Assembly (NCBI GenBank): GCA_038087015.1
Contig: JASBNA010000004.1
Location: 372,001-436,000 of the forward strand
Source of the DNA: Cerrena zonata
Taxonomy: Eukaryota; Basidiomycota; Agaricomycetes; Polyporales; Cerrenaceae
Length of the DNA stretch: 64,000 bases
Reading direction: 5' to 3'
In this document: piece by piece, positions 10,601 to 22,333 of the stretch
How the letters are laid out: each line of letters opens with the position of its first letter
Position numbering within the stretch: the stretch's first letter is position 1
The notes under the pieces: model-generated
The model's input: the letters and a program-made list of their open reading frames with translations, nothing else
What the model was told of the DNA's origin: nothing
Databases searched by the model: none
Translations under genes and position numbers: made by a program

Positions 10601-11679
10601 GAACCAGCGTTTGAGCGATTTGGGATGAACGATATAGCAGTTCAGTAGTCGCTACGACCCGAAGTGTTTATTGAGCAAGCGAGCTTCCTTGTCCGACTCC
10701 CACCGTAAGTCTTCAAGGAAGTGCAAACCGGTGCCTCGTCACGGTTGACCGTCCCGGGAGTTATTTGGTATTATTATGCGAAACCACCGTTGAGCATGCC
10801 ATTTTAGGAATTGTTGTTCGCGCTCCAGTTTGTTATCATGTGAAGTTGAGCCTCTAGCTGTAAGCCTGTACACTGACAAACAAATAATGAAGGGGATGTT
10901 GAGACCGAAAGGTTCGAATTTACATCACCGCATACACGAGAGGCAAGATGAAAGGCGATTAGGACGTGTCCAAGTCCGACTTGGAGTACTTACAATTACT
11001 GAACCTTCCTGTCAGTACAATTTCAGCCTAACACGCGAAATCTGAATTCTGGATCTAGGCACTTCGACTTGTTGGGACTAAGTCAACTGACGTTGAATAG
11101 GGTTGAATAGAAATGTCAAAGGCTCAGAGAGGTCATATCGTCCAAAGTCGTATGGCAGCATTCAAATCATGTCCCACGTCATGTTATTCAGTCATATATT
11201 TCCAAGAAATACTACAGAATTGATAGCAGTTCTTCCATTGTTAACTATCACCTCACGAAGTACTCGTGAAGGGAACCATTGTCGAGCAATTAGAACAAGG
11301 GGTATCCTCATCATCTCAGGTCCGACTCGAGTGACGCAGATAACCTCAGAAGCACGGTTTGGTTCCAATAAGCTACATGTCTAGAAGCACCAGAATTTAG
11401 ACAACAACACGACGGGTAACATTCAGGGGCAGGAATAAGGGAAGAAATCAAGGAGGCAAGCAAGATAAGAACGTCCAATAAGACAGCGAGCAGGAAAATG
11501 CGGGTCATTGACAAGAGTAGATATGCCGTCTGTATGTTATGTTGGAATCGACTCTAATTATGTCTGCTGTTGTGAGGAGTGATGCGTTTCATCACGGTAA
11601 TCGGTACGAATTGAACCAGTGGGGGAATCCATGAGTGACAAGCGAATAAAGTGAGATAGCAACCCTTGTGAATGCTGGA
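10601..11679. repeat. Spacer and K 3' flank inside inverted repeat A
   Basis: No supported gene. 10740-11045 is a fragment that recurs at 49.45-49.70, 53.84-54.13 and 60.36-60.64 kb; on the opposite strand it gives KLEREQEFLKWHAQRWFR-like residues, an unassigned relic. 11050-11679 is the K 3' flank and is almost identical, with only scattered single-base differences, to the inverted segment at 53.22-53.82 kb. Confidence 0.6.
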
Positions 11680-13032
11680 TCATTTACGAGGCTTCGGCAA
11701 TGCGCTCTTAAAGGTCAAGATATGGCCCATGGTGTTCAAGAGCTGGCGTGTATAGTCAGCAATACGCTCATCGAGCCATCTCCCGTCGTTCTTCAAGAGA
11801 ACTCTGGCACGAAGTTGCCACCACCACCGCGACTTGAGAATCTTGTTGTATCGTTCAACTACCTGGTTGATCTTCAATCGTTTCTGTGGATCGGGCTCTC
11901 GCATCGCATCAACTAGGGGCTTAAGGAATTCACAACCGGTGTATGGCTACGCATATCTAGAGTCAGCACCTGGGAATTATGAGATATTTGGCGACTAACC
12001 TTTAGTACGTAGTTTTGAACAACATTACCCACGCAGTATATATCAACGGCAAATGGGTCATGGACCACAGGACCAAGCCCGTTGGAGAATTCTGGCACTG
12101 TACGATCGCCTCCCTCTGGAATACTTTCCGTGGGGTTCAGATTGTCAGCTGGGTATTGACGTGACAGCCCGAAGTCAATGATATGATATTTCGGAGGTCG
12201 AGCTGTCCGAGTGAACGGTTTCTTAACTTCTGCTGTGAATGATCGATTCATGTAGGAAGCCATGACATGGTACGGCTCCGGCCACATATCCTTCGAGTCC
12301 ATCATAATATTGTACTCCATGAGATCACTAAACGTCGTCAGTGTTGCGATTTACTCATTCAAGGATGTCGGTCCATACCGATGAGCTATGCGACAGTTAT
12401 GTAAGAACTGCAGACCCTAGTATCCGGATAAAGTTTGTGATAAGTTCGTTATGAAACTTCGAACATTGGTTTCCATACCTCGAATATTTGACGGAGGCAT
12501 TCAAGCACTTCCCCAACTGTTTCAAAACGAGGTTTAAAGAAGCGGTCCAGGACTGGCATTACGATAATGGAAAATTCTTCTCCTGGGATGTCGAAGAGTT
12601 CGTAGATGGGTGTAGAGTGGTTCTTGGGGTGAGACTTGGCAGGCTCAGATGCAAGGAACATGGTGATTGGCCCCTCCAGTCCGTTAGTTGCTCGAGAGAA
12701 CCGTTTTAGCATAACAGTTTCTCCATCTGAGACTCGAGTTGCATCTATCACAGCACGGTGCTACATCACACAAGAGGTCAGCTTCAGACAAGACAATACA
12801 ATATTGACCCTACCTTCAATTTGATTCCATCCTCGAAATGCACCCAACGTTTGCCTGTATCCTTCCACGAGGGAACCCAGCTTGGCCTGTAACGGGGTCG
12901 CAGCATGTAGCCCCTTTCAGCCAGCCATACCTGGTGGTCACGCCACCAGACCTCATCCGAAAGGAGTGTCAATCGGTCTTCGTAGGCTTGCTCATCGGGA
13001 TCCATTGCGCCTGACGGCGAGCCTTCGTGCAT
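11680..13032 (-). CDS. Atypical protein kinase-like protein (K), intact
   Basis: Five exons, 377 aa: 12814-13032, 12479-12760, 12379-12416, 12000-12327, 11680-11946. VMLK, HRDLMEYN and DFGLS motifs are intact. Exon 1 is two codons shorter than usual (MHEGSPSGAMDPDEQ). The catalytic-loop insert reads EPYHVMASYMN. Exon 5 is of the KNDGRWLDERIADYTR subtype, shared with the inverted copy at 51858, while exon 4 differs from that copy at many residues. This contrast suggests exchange between family members. It has a decayed partner P at 13429. Confidence 0.86.
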
Positions 13033-13428
13033 TACGACTTGGAAGGGTTAACAACACTTGCTCGTGGTTCGCGATATGAGGAATGGCTTCTGAACTAGGT
13101 TTGGGGGTGTGCTTGTCGGAGGATGCAGCTTCTTCCCACCGTATTGTCTGCGTACAAGTCCATGATTTTAAGCGAGCGCTGATGACCGTGGGTGCTTATG
13201 TATTAAGAAGCACTATTCAAGCTACTAGTTATGGGTCGCTTGTGCCGGATTCGTTTAAGCTGTTAGACTTGACATCGGACCCTGGTTGCCACCATCACAC
13301 CTATTGTTCCCTTCTCGTATGCGACTCAAGCTGAGTCTCTCGAGATATGAACAACGCGACATGCAGCATGTCCGAGCATCACACACCCGTCCTCCTCTCA
13401 AGTTTCTACTTTGACAAATCGCATCACC
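13033..13428. promoter_or_regulatory. Shared divergent promoter, P side decayed
   Basis: Both conserved blocks are present: the AGCGCTGATGACCGTGGGTG core at about 13176 and GGACCCTGGTTGCCACCATC at 13277. The P gene that it would serve (13429) is broken, whereas the K gene is intact. Confidence 0.65.
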
Positions 13429-14195
13429 ATGCTCTCTCTGACCGCTAAAAACGACAGGAGAGTAATGTCCGACGACAAATGACCAAAAGTTCCAACCTCG
13501 TCACGCAAAGGTCCTCCAAAATCCGCGATAAAATCCCAGAAGAGATAGATCACCCCATTCTAAACACGGTCAAGGAAAAGAGTTCAAAGTATATTTTACA
13601 TGTGTCATTGCATTTTATCGCATTCTGACTATGTTGTTGTCAGTAGATTAACAAAAGAGGGTGATCTACTTTGCAAGAAGCTCGACAATTTACATACTCT
13701 GGAGAAGCCTCCAAAGAAACTCGAACTGAAATCCCTAAAAGCGGAGGCAAATGTATATTCCGAGGAGGTCACGGCATGGGACCAGAAAGCGATAGTGAGT
13801 GTATCAGTCTGTGCGCAGATAGATTTATTAACGAGACACCATACGTCACTTGAATCGCATAGGATGGGCTATCTGAGTATGGCGATGTCTCCAGCACAAT
13901 CAGGTGCAACGACTCGTGAGTAGCAATACTCTCCCTGTGTCTCAGTTGCCCACAATGAAGTACCTTTTCTTTTAGGGAACAACAGCGCTTCTACTTCCTC
14001 TTCAGCCGTCAACGAGCCGTACGAGCATCCAGCGACTTACTGGGACTGGGCTCTGGTCGATAAAATCAATGCAGCCGGCATAACCCCACCTGTGAGCCTG
14101 ATACGAGACCGCGCGAGCGAATTGGGTGAGTAAATTGCATCATTCAATTTCAAATCCCGCATCTCGCTCATCATATCGCAGGGCTAGATGTCTGA
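13429..14195 (+). pseudogene. P gene pseudogene
   Basis: All five P exons align: exon 1 from 13429, exon 2 near 13648-13796 (LTKEGDLLCKKLDNLHTL), exon 3, exon 4 (SASTSSSAVNEPYEHPATYWDW) and exon 5 ending LDV at 14195. Exon 1 has lost bases after MLSL, which shifts the frame, and the aligned frame contains a TAA after the DR dipeptide. The later exons remain open and splice sites look normal, so inactivation is recent. Confidence 0.7.
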
Positions 14196-14600
14196 AGGTA
14201 TGAGACCTGTATCCTATAGGTCTGTGGCACCTTATACCCAACGTCTATGCCAGCTATTCTTTATGTCCGTGTTGGCTCCTATGGCGTGCAGCTATGAATA
14301 TAACGGGCCTTAATGGCTAGGAGGCTCCTCGACAGTGATTATTGTCTTTAAAATCATACCTTTTCAACAGTCTATTGTGGGCAACTTGACAGCCCGTCGT
14401 GTGCGATTGCTTGTCAGGGTCGTTTTGATGGTCGTAGGTCGATATCATCTATATCACTTCAAACCACTGTAAAATGAAAACAAGATAGCATCATTGTAGA
14501 GTGTCGTCTTGTATTGTATCTAAGAAACGAGTAGCCCCCTGTCATAAGACGGGATTCTATTCCGTAAGATCCAAATACATTCCATGATTTGAGGACTTAG
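14196..14600. repeat. 3' flank of decayed P gene
   Basis: No gene. It matches the other P 3' flanks (shared TATACCCAACGTCT and CTTGTCAGGGTCG) and ends at a junction near 14600 with kinase-derived sequence. Confidence 0.5.
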
Positions 14601-14840
14601 TTATCTTGCGTAGATATCAAGACTTGATGCTTTCTTCAGGTCGGGCTCCCGCATAGCTCCAACCAAGGGTCTCAGGAACTCACATCTCGTGAATGCATAC
14701 ATTCAAAATAGAAGAATCAGACATTAGAGCAATGGATAAACGGTTTATGACATACCTACACCTCCGTCACCTCATATAAAGTACATATTCACGTCAGCCG
14801 TCTTCGTTCAAGGCACACCATGGAGAGATCCAAACCAAAG
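14601..14840 (-). pseudogene. Relic of K last exon plus module B fragment
   Basis: 14620-14700 reads on the minus strand as part of a K exon 5 (a REPDPKKAS-like stretch preceded by RPLVGAMREP-type residues). It is followed by about 100 bp of module B (ACGTCAGCCGTCTTCGTT). A sharp switch to TKL sequence occurs near 14840. Purely a rearrangement scar. Confidence 0.5.
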
Positions 14841-14869
14841 AGAATTCGATATCAGCCTTAGCTTAACAG

Positions 14870-15536
14870 ACATAGATGATATCTTACCCATCGCATCTTT
14901 TCCGCCTTATCCTATCCTCACACATATTGTGCTCGTCTGAGCCGTTTCGCGGCAACAATCGTCTCGCCATACGTCGTCCTGTATACCTCGCCAAATCCTC
15001 CCACCAATGGTAGATCCGATGTATCAACCTTGATACCCTCCAAGAAGACAGAGGTGGGAAGCGTCTGGTTATTATTCACCAGTCTCAACAACAGCCGTCG
15101 TGTTCCTTGTTGGGTAGCTGTATCAGAGCTGTTGACCACAATCTATAGCTGGTATTGGAAAGAGTCGAAATATGAGAATATTTAAGACGTACTGCTAGCA
15201 TGATATTCATACCATACTGTGCTATGTCACCTTGTCAATAAGCAATACACCGATCATTAACATCCAGCAAGGCCGATTTCAGTTGGCACGCTATCACGAA
15301 GGCTTCACGGGCGCATGCGATACTGCAACAGTGTGCATCTCTGCTACAGCCTCGTTGTTGCTGCAGACCTGCACATAAGATACCATTAGTGGTGGCTCCG
15401 TGATAGATTAAAGATCATGTACTGTACATTTCGCATTCGCTGAGCAATGCGTTTCGAGAGTGTCGATGAGATTTCTGAAATACGGGGTATTACCAAGAAA
15501 GACAGGGGTGGTATACTTGGAAATGGCACCACCCAT
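14870..15536 (-). pseudogene. TKL kinase pseudogene, N-terminal part only
   Basis: It corresponds to the first three exons of the TKL gene at 3183-4812. The start at 15536 gives MGGAISKYTTPVFLG. The middle exon carries a one-base deletion (AVAEMH against AVAKYAH), and the third exon (from about 15139 down) keeps GGFGEVYRTTYGET and VAAKR, then stops at a TGA after RAQYV. The catalytic loop and DFG are absent because the following sequence is different repeat DNA. If anything is made, it would be only the helical N-terminus plus the start of the kinase N-lobe. Confidence 0.7.
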
Positions 15537-17161
15537 GGCGAAATGAATGTGTTAACTTGTTGATCTGCAAAGCGAAGGGTCGAGTAGTATACTATACAGA
15601 CCTCTTACGTGCAAGTCTAGTGAATACAAACAAGTAGGTCTCGTCTCGAAACGGAGATCATAGAGCGTGTTGTTATTTCTTCCATGCGAGGGAGGAGTTG
15701 GTAACCATCCGTCAGCTATGCGGCACAACAACCGGTCGCAGGGATCTCTAGACGATGGCGCTTTTCAGGAACAACCTCGAGACGGCAAGACTTACATTGT
15801 ACTATCCAAGCGAAGACAGGCCACAGTTAGCTTGGGTGCACTAATGTGAACATAACACAATGATTGGTTGTTCAGTCACCTGTCAGACGTGACAGTTATG
15901 CCATGCGACAAATTACTGCGGTATGGAAAATTTCGGCCGCGTGTTGATCACCGAGTTGCCTCCAGCTTTATATGATAAATAACCTGAACAAGGACCACTC
16001 TACCACAGTCGTGGAATTCAGCGAGAAGCTCTGCTCGAGACATTCCTTAATGTAGGTCCACGCAGATATATAGTATTACAAGGGTCGGCAAAGTCCCTTT
16101 GTATTGCTTGAAAGCGAGTGGTGACGATCTGTCAATAGGGTAATCAACGATACATCATGTTAGCCGGTGTAGCCCAGTAAGAAGAGTAAATACCGATAGT
16201 ACCTGTAGACAGCATACCCCCAGACGTCACGCACGCGCCAGGTGAGATTAAGCTCTAGTTCCTGCGGCATACGAACAAACGTAAGGGCAGTCCGTTCACA
16301 AGGACGATGTTGAAACCGAGCAGGGTCTCGCATGTAACTCGTATACATCACCACATATTCGTGAGAGGCAATTTTAGGATCAGCGAACCAATTTTAGGAC
16401 CAGAAGACGTGCATCCCTTGTTTTCCAAGTCCGAGTACAAGTGTCGTGTCAGTACAACCTGACACGATCTTGATGCCACTCCTGTCAGAATGTCGCTTAG
16501 CGGGGGTTTCTTTCGGGATGCGTGTATCGGAGAACGTTGACCATGAGAACAAGGGACAACTTCAAGTTGAGCGCTTCGTATTTTCATCAGTGCTTGTTTG
16601 TCATGTTTCTCTTGGCCTAAACCAGAACCGTCCGAGGCCTTCAGACGTTGCTCACAGTTTTCTTCCGCCTCCGCGGTACTAGTATGGCAGTACTATCGCT
16701 TGAAAATATCAGTGAGATTCAGTCCTTCTGAAAGTATCAGCTCACTGGCTCGAAGTTTTCATGAAGGGGACCATTCGCAGACAGTTAAATAAGGGTCTTC
16801 TCATCATTCCACGTCAAGTGACGTGTATAGCCTCAGGGACATCACTTAAGTTGCAAGGTTCAATAAGCAACATGTTCGGAAGCAACAAAATTTGGACAAC
16901 AATACGGCGGGTCACATTTCAATACCAAGACTAAGCGAAGAAAGTAGAGAGACAAAGCAAAAATAAGAATGTCGGAATCATAATAGACAACAAGCAAGAA
17001 AATGTGGTTAGACGACATGAGTAGATGTGTCGTCTAAACGTGTCCGCTGTCATGAGTGATGGGTGTTATCGCGGTAATCGGTACGAGTCGAACCAGTGGA
17101 GAAATGAGATCCATGAATCTCAAGCGAATGGAGTGAGAGAGAACCCCCCGTGAACGCTGAA
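15537..17161. repeat. Spacer: TKL upstream repeat, module M and K 3' flank
   Basis: No supported gene. 15540-15900 resembles the upstream region of the other TKL copies, 16160-16590 is a shortened module M copy, and 16600-17161 is a K 3' flank repeat. All open frames here are short and not shared by the other copies. Confidence 0.5.
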
Positions 17162-18519
17162 TCATTTGCGAGGCCTCGGTAATGCGCTCTTGAATGTCAA
17201 GATATGGCCCACTGTGTTGAAGAAATGATGCGAAGCATCAACGATACGCTCATCGAGCGATTTCTTCCTATATTTCAAGAAAACTCTAGAACGAAGCTGC
17301 CACCACCATCGCGATTTGATGATCGTGTTGTATTGCTCGACAACCTGCTCGATCTTTAATCGTTTCTGAGGATCGGGCTCTCGCATCGCGTCGACAAGGG
17401 GTTGGAGAAATTCACATCCAGTGTATGGCTACACATATTCAAAATCAGCACATGCCCACGCGTGAGAAGCATTCAGTGACTAACCTTCAATATGTAGTTT
17501 TGAATAACGTTGCCCACACAGTATATATCCACTGCGAATGGATCATGAACCACAGGCTCCAATCCTTTGGGGAATTCCGGTACTGTACGATCACCTCCTT
17601 CTGGGGCAGTTTCTGTGGGGTTCAGATTTTCAGGCGAGTATTGACGCGACAATCCAAAGTCAATGATATGGTATTTCGGAGGTCGAGCTGTCCGGGTGAA
17701 CGGCTTCTTAACCTCTGCTGTAAATGATCGATTCATGTGGGGAGCCTGAACATGAAAAGGTTCCGGCCACATGTCCCTCGAGTCCATCATGATATTGTAC
17801 ACCATGAGATCACTAAAGATTGTCAGTATTATGATCTACTTATACGATGACGATGCTACATACCGATGGGCTATATGGCAATTGTGTAAGAATTGCAGAC
17901 CCTGGTGTGGGGATAGAGGTTGTGATTAAGTCGTTATATAAAGAGGACTATCGATTCCATACTTCGAATATTTGACGGAAGCACTCAAGCACCTCCCCGA
18001 CTGTTCGAAAAGGGGGGATATTGAATCCATCCAGGACTGGCATCACGAAAATAGAGAACTCTTCTCCTGGAATGTCGAATAGTTCGTAGATTGGTGTAGA
18101 GTGGTTCTTGGGGTGAGACTTGGCAGGCTCGGATGCAAGGAACATCGTGAGTGGCCCCTCCAGTCCGTTCGTTGCTCGAGACCACCGTTTCAGCATAACA
18201 GTCTCTCCATCTGAAAGCCGAGTTGCATCTAACACAGCACGGTGCTATATAAGACATTAGCATCAAGACACGAGAAAAACGTATACGATATTACCCCCAA
18301 TTGGAGTCCATCCTCGAAGTGCATCCAACGTTTACCTGTATCCTTCCACGAAGGAACCCAGCCTGGCCTGTAACGGGGTCGCAGCATATAACCCCTTTCA
18401 GCCAACCATACCTGGTGATCACGCCACCATACCTCACTCGAAAGGAGTGTCAAGCGGTCTCTATAGGCTTGAGCATCGGGATTCAGGTCTGTTGCGCCTG
18501 ACGGTGAGCCTTCGTCCAT
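17162..18519 (-). CDS. Atypical protein kinase-like protein (K), intact
   Basis: Five exons, 379 aa: 18295-18519, 17963-18244, 17864-17901, 17485-17812, 17162-17428. Catalytic motifs VMLK, HRDLMVYN and DFGLS are present. Distinct features: exon 2 ends with VLDGFNIPPF and a GAA codon instead of GAG; exon 5 carries the unusual KYRKKSLDERIVDASHHFF segment and ends SALPRPRK. Activation segment TETAPEGGDRTVPEFPKGLE matches the copy at 6504. Intact partner P at 18922. Confidence 0.86.
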
Positions 18520-18921
18520 TAAGGGTGGGGAGGTAACAATCCGCTTGCTTGTGGTTCACGGTATGCAGAACTGTTTCTGAGTCACGATTGGGGGAGCCCT
18601 CAGTGTGAAAGAATACAAGGTGATGCTGCCCAGCGCCGAACCTTTTTCCGAACGTATTGTCATTGACCAGGTCCATTTGGCGAGCGCTGACAAGCGTGGG
18701 TGCTTATGTATTAAGAAGCGCTATTCAAGCTTGTATTGTACTTGCCAAATCCGTCCAACTTGCTGTTGGACTTGACACGAGTCAGACCCTGGTTGCCACC
18801 ATCACGCATATTGTTCCCTTTCTGTAGGTGGCTCAAGTTGAGTTCATTGATATATAAACGACGCGATGTGCACAATCTCCGAACTCCATATTGGCACACT
18901 CGCACCAGCCTTCACACCACC
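18520..18921. promoter_or_regulatory. Shared divergent promoter of K (17162) and P (18922)
   Basis: Block 1 (GCGTGGGTGCTTATGTATTA) starts at about 18694 and block 2 (GACCCTGGTTGCCACCATCA) at about 18784. A TATA-like TATATAAA lies at 18850-18857, about 70 bp upstream of the P start codon. Confidence 0.7.
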
Positions 18922-19717
18922 ATGCTTTCTATATTCAACCGGGATAAACACCAGGAGAAAATCATCAGACAAGGAGTGACTGAAAATTCCAGCCTCGTCG
19001 CGCAAAGGTCTGCCGAACTACGTGACAATATCCCTAAAGAGACCAATCACCCCACCTTGAACGCGGTCAAGGATGCAGGTTCTAAGTATGTTTTACAACC
19101 ATTATTGTCACTCTCTTCCGATATCGCACCCAGACTAATGTGTGGTTGTTTTGTCGATAGGTTGGCAGAAGAGGGTGATTTACTTCTCGAGAAGCTCGAT
19201 AATCTGAGTGCTCTCAAGAAACCAGCCAAGAAACTCAAACTGAAAACCCTCAAAGTGGAGGGAATCCAGTATTCCAAGGATGTCGCGACGTGGGACACGG
19301 CTGCGATAGTGAGTACATTGAACCATGCACTGGCACAAGTTTTCTCATTAACGGGGTACCATAGACTTCACTTCAATCACATAAGTTTGGCTACCTGACT
19401 CCGTCCATGTCAGGTGCAACGACTCGTGAGCAGCAATCATTTTTCTTTGTACCTCTCTCAGCTGTCCATCAAACTCACAATGGGCTATCTACTCTCCCAG
19501 GGAACAACAGCGCCTCTACTTCCTCTTCAACCGTTAACGAGCCATACGTGCATCCAGCGAATTACTGGGACTGGGCTCTGGTCGACAAAATCAATGAAGC
19601 CGGTAAAACCCCTCCTGTGAAACTGATCAGAAACCGCACGACCGAGTCGGGTAAGTAGTTTGCTTGGTTGCATTTTAGATCCCCACTCACTATATCGCAG
19701 AGCCAGACATCTATTAG
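18922..19717 (+). CDS. K-associated helical protein (P), intact
   Basis: Five exons, 179 aa: 18922-19085, 19161-19308, 19365-19425, 19501-19650, 19701-19717. Helical N-half (MLSIFNRDKHQEKIIRQG; LAEEGDLLLEKLDNLSAL), linker SLQSHKFGYLTPSMSGATT, Ser run, then VNEPYVHPANYWDWALVDKI and the tail ESEPDIY. The exon 3 acceptor lies in CCATAG at 19364; using the later CAG at 19413 would put the last large exon out of the conserved frame. Not recognised as a known family. Divergent from the K gene at 17162. Confidence 0.82.
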
Positions 19718-20592
19718 TATGAGCTATTAGTTTGAGGGGGTTCGATCTGGTTTCCATTGGTCTGTAGCACTATATACCCAACGTCTGTAGAATCTATTAT
19801 CTATACCTACGATAGCTTCTATAACATGAAGCTGATGCTATCTTTGAATGTGGTGGATCTTGATGGCTCGGAGGCTCCTCGAAAATACTTGTTTACTTCT
19901 GTATTTACTCCCCTGAAATCATACCTTTCCAACGATCTATTCTATTGTGCGCAACTTGACAACACATTGTGGCTGTTTGTCAGGGTCGTATTTGATGGTT
20001 ATAGGTCGGTATTGTCCTTGAGATATCGTACAAAAATGAGGGAACCAAAGGCATCATTATACGTGCGAAACGAGTGACATCTATTATAAGATGTGATTCT
20101 ATACCGTAAGGTCCAAGTACTTTGAAAGCCCCGCACAAACTAAAGAACTCCCACAATGTTACCCACCGGACACAGAATGGCAACTCCTGACGAAAGTACG
20201 AATTTCTGATTGAGTTGTTCTATCGGAGACGGAGGACTGAGGTGCTATGTTAATGGCAACTGTCTCGTAATTTGGAGAATGACCGAATGTCAACGTCAGT
20301 CATAAGAAGGATGAGTTACGTCTTACATAACAGCCAAAGTTGAAACTTGTATTTGACCCAGTACCCACTCAGCTGGAAACAATGGAAGTTTTGAAATTCA
20401 AGCATAACTTGTGAGCCAACTACAATAGTCCGTCGTAAGCAAAAGAGGGTGGTAAATATTTACGAATACATTACAGGCGCGCTAGATTGGCTCACCCACT
20501 TCATTAGTATGCGTGTTTGATACAAAGAGAGAAAGTAGTTAGCCTCAAGAAAGCCAAAACAGTCGGCCCACAACAGACGATGAGAGATTATA
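19718..20592. repeat. P 3' flank and degraded spacer
   Basis: No supported gene. The first 350 bp are the conserved P 3' flank. A 106-codon frame at 19757-20077 and its relative at 30326-30637 are broken by stops or indels in other copies, so I do not annotate them. 20380-20480 resembles 10.05-10.13 kb. Confidence 0.5.
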
Positions 20593-21867
20593 TCATTGTC
20601 TGGGTTTTGACAACGCACTCTTCATTGTCAGGATGTGGCCTATCGCATTGAAGAACCATCGGGTACGCTGGACAACCCGATCCACGACTAGTTCCTCGTA
20701 TTCTTTCAACCCGACTCTAGCATGAAGCTGCCACCACTATCGTGTCTTGAGTATCTTATTGTATCGCTCAACTACCTGCTCGATCTTCAGCCGCTTCTGT
20801 GGATCAGGCTCCCGCATAGCATCAACTAGGGGCTTTAGAAATTCGCACCCCGCGTATGCCTACATGTATACATGTCAGCTGGCTCCGTATAGAAACTATA
20901 AGTGGTGAGCTAACATCCAATATGTATTCTTGAATAACATTCCCCACGCAGTAGATGTCCACCGCAAATGGGTCATGAGGTGTACGCCCAAGGCCGTTGT
21001 TGAACTCTAGGACCGTCCGACCCCCTCCCTCTGGCGCTACCTCGGTAGGATGGAGGTCATCAAGCGAGTAGCGACGAGACATTCCAAAATCAATGATATG
21101 ATATTTTGGAGGTTAAGCTGTCCGACTGAAGGGTTTCTTGATGAAACCTGTGAACGACCGATTCATATGGGGAGCCATCAAATGATACGGCTCCGGCCAC
21201 GGGTCCCTTGGGTCCATCGTGATATTCAAGAACGTCAGATCTCTGCGTACCTATCAGTTACTCCCGTTTACTAGTAAACACTCAACATACCGGTGTGCTA
21301 TGCAACAATCATGAAAAAACTGCACGCCCTACGAGTACAAGCAGCAAGGGTTCTCAGATGGGGTGGAACCGCAAAGAATATGATCATACATACCTCGAAT
21401 ACCTGACAGAAACATTCAAGCACTTCCCCAACTGTTTCGAATCGGGGATTGTTGAAGTCATCCCAGACTTGGCTGGCTCGGACGCGAGAAACATAGTGAT
21501 TTCCTTCTCGTGCGGGTCTCTCTTCGAGAGAACCGCTTTAGAATAACAGTCTCGCCGTCTGAGTCGAGTTGCATCTATAATGGCAGGATGCTGCATCATG
21601 TAAGATATCAGAGTAAGCGTACAAAGGTGAGGTGACTCTTCATACCGACAATGCTATTCCGTCCTCGAAATGTGCCCAATGTTTACCTGTGTCCTTCCAT
21701 GATGGAATCCAGCCTGGTCTGTACCGGGGTCGTAACATGTAGCCTTGTTCGACCAGCCATATCTAGTGATCACGCCAGAATACCTCCTCCGAAAGGAGGG
21801 TAAGATGATCCCTATAGGCCTGCTGGTCGGCTGCAACGTCCACCACATTTGGTTGTCCGTTCAACAT
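20593..21867 (-). pseudogene. Diverged K kinase pseudogene
   Basis: All K parts can be followed: start at 21867 (MLNGQPNVVDVAADQQAY), exon 2 near 21384-21599 (DATRL, then EKEITMFLASEPAKS), exon 4 (YHIIDFGMSRRYSLDDLHP; HDPFAVDIYCVGN) and exon 5 ending FNAIGHILTMKSALSKPRQ at 20593. Lesions: a TAG replaces the Gln of the RDHQ motif, exon 2 has deletions, a TAA interrupts TARPPKY in exon 4, and a TAG replaces the first Trp of WWWQ in exon 5. Older than most copies. Confidence 0.75.
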
Positions 21868-22333
21868 ATCGCCCAAGACTCGGAGTGAGATCCCAAGAAA
21901 GAGCTGGCTAAGCTATAAGACTGCACGAGTCGCTGCAAAAGATCGACTTGGATCATCACAAGACCACGGTGGCACAGCGACCAGTTAAACGTAAATGAAC
22001 CTTCTGACTACTATCTTGTTCCGAGTGAGTGAGTGTGAGCTTGGACGCTACAGCGTGGGATTATGTATATGAAGAAGCGCCGGGGTTCAACTTCTCTCTC
22101 GTCACGGTCACGGTTATGGCTTGACACTGTTCAATAAGTTGCATTGGACCCTGGTTGCCACCATCAATCTATTATCCTCTGTTCTGTACGTATGGACTCT
22201 GAGATCAACCAAAAATACGATACTCAGAACTGCAACCCTTCTAAATCATTCCGCCGCAACATCCTTTACTGTGGCTCTGTATCTCAAAACCGTTTCGCTG
22301 TCGTCAATCCCAGATACACGGTTGGAATATAGT
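21868..22333. promoter_or_regulatory. Diverged cassette intergenic region
   Basis: This is the equivalent of the shared promoters but with weak conservation: block 1 is degraded (ACAGCGTGGGATTATGTATA near 22050), while block 2 GGACCCTGGTTGCCACCATC is preserved at 22146. It lies between two pseudogenes. Confidence 0.45.

Larger units (their letters stand above)
9048..12980. repeat. Inverted repeat A, left arm
   Basis: Matches about 51.9-57.1 kb in inverted order: P 3' flank, small membrane ORF, spacer, K relic, spacer, K gene. Identity is highest over about 10.6-11.95 kb. The left arm lacks about 1.3 kb (kinase exon 4/5 relics and module B) that the right arm has. Confidence 0.7.

Noticed and set aside
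19414..19620. Frame starting MQRLVSSNHFSL within the P gene and its copies
   Set aside because: It runs through an intron and uses the wrong frame of the last large exon. The frame with EPYVHPANYWD shows synonymous change between copies.
19757..20077. 106-codon plus ORF after a P gene, with a relative at 30326-30637
   Set aside because: It lies in the P 3' flank. The equivalent frames after the P genes at 8275 and 36664 contain indels or stops, so it is not conserved as protein.
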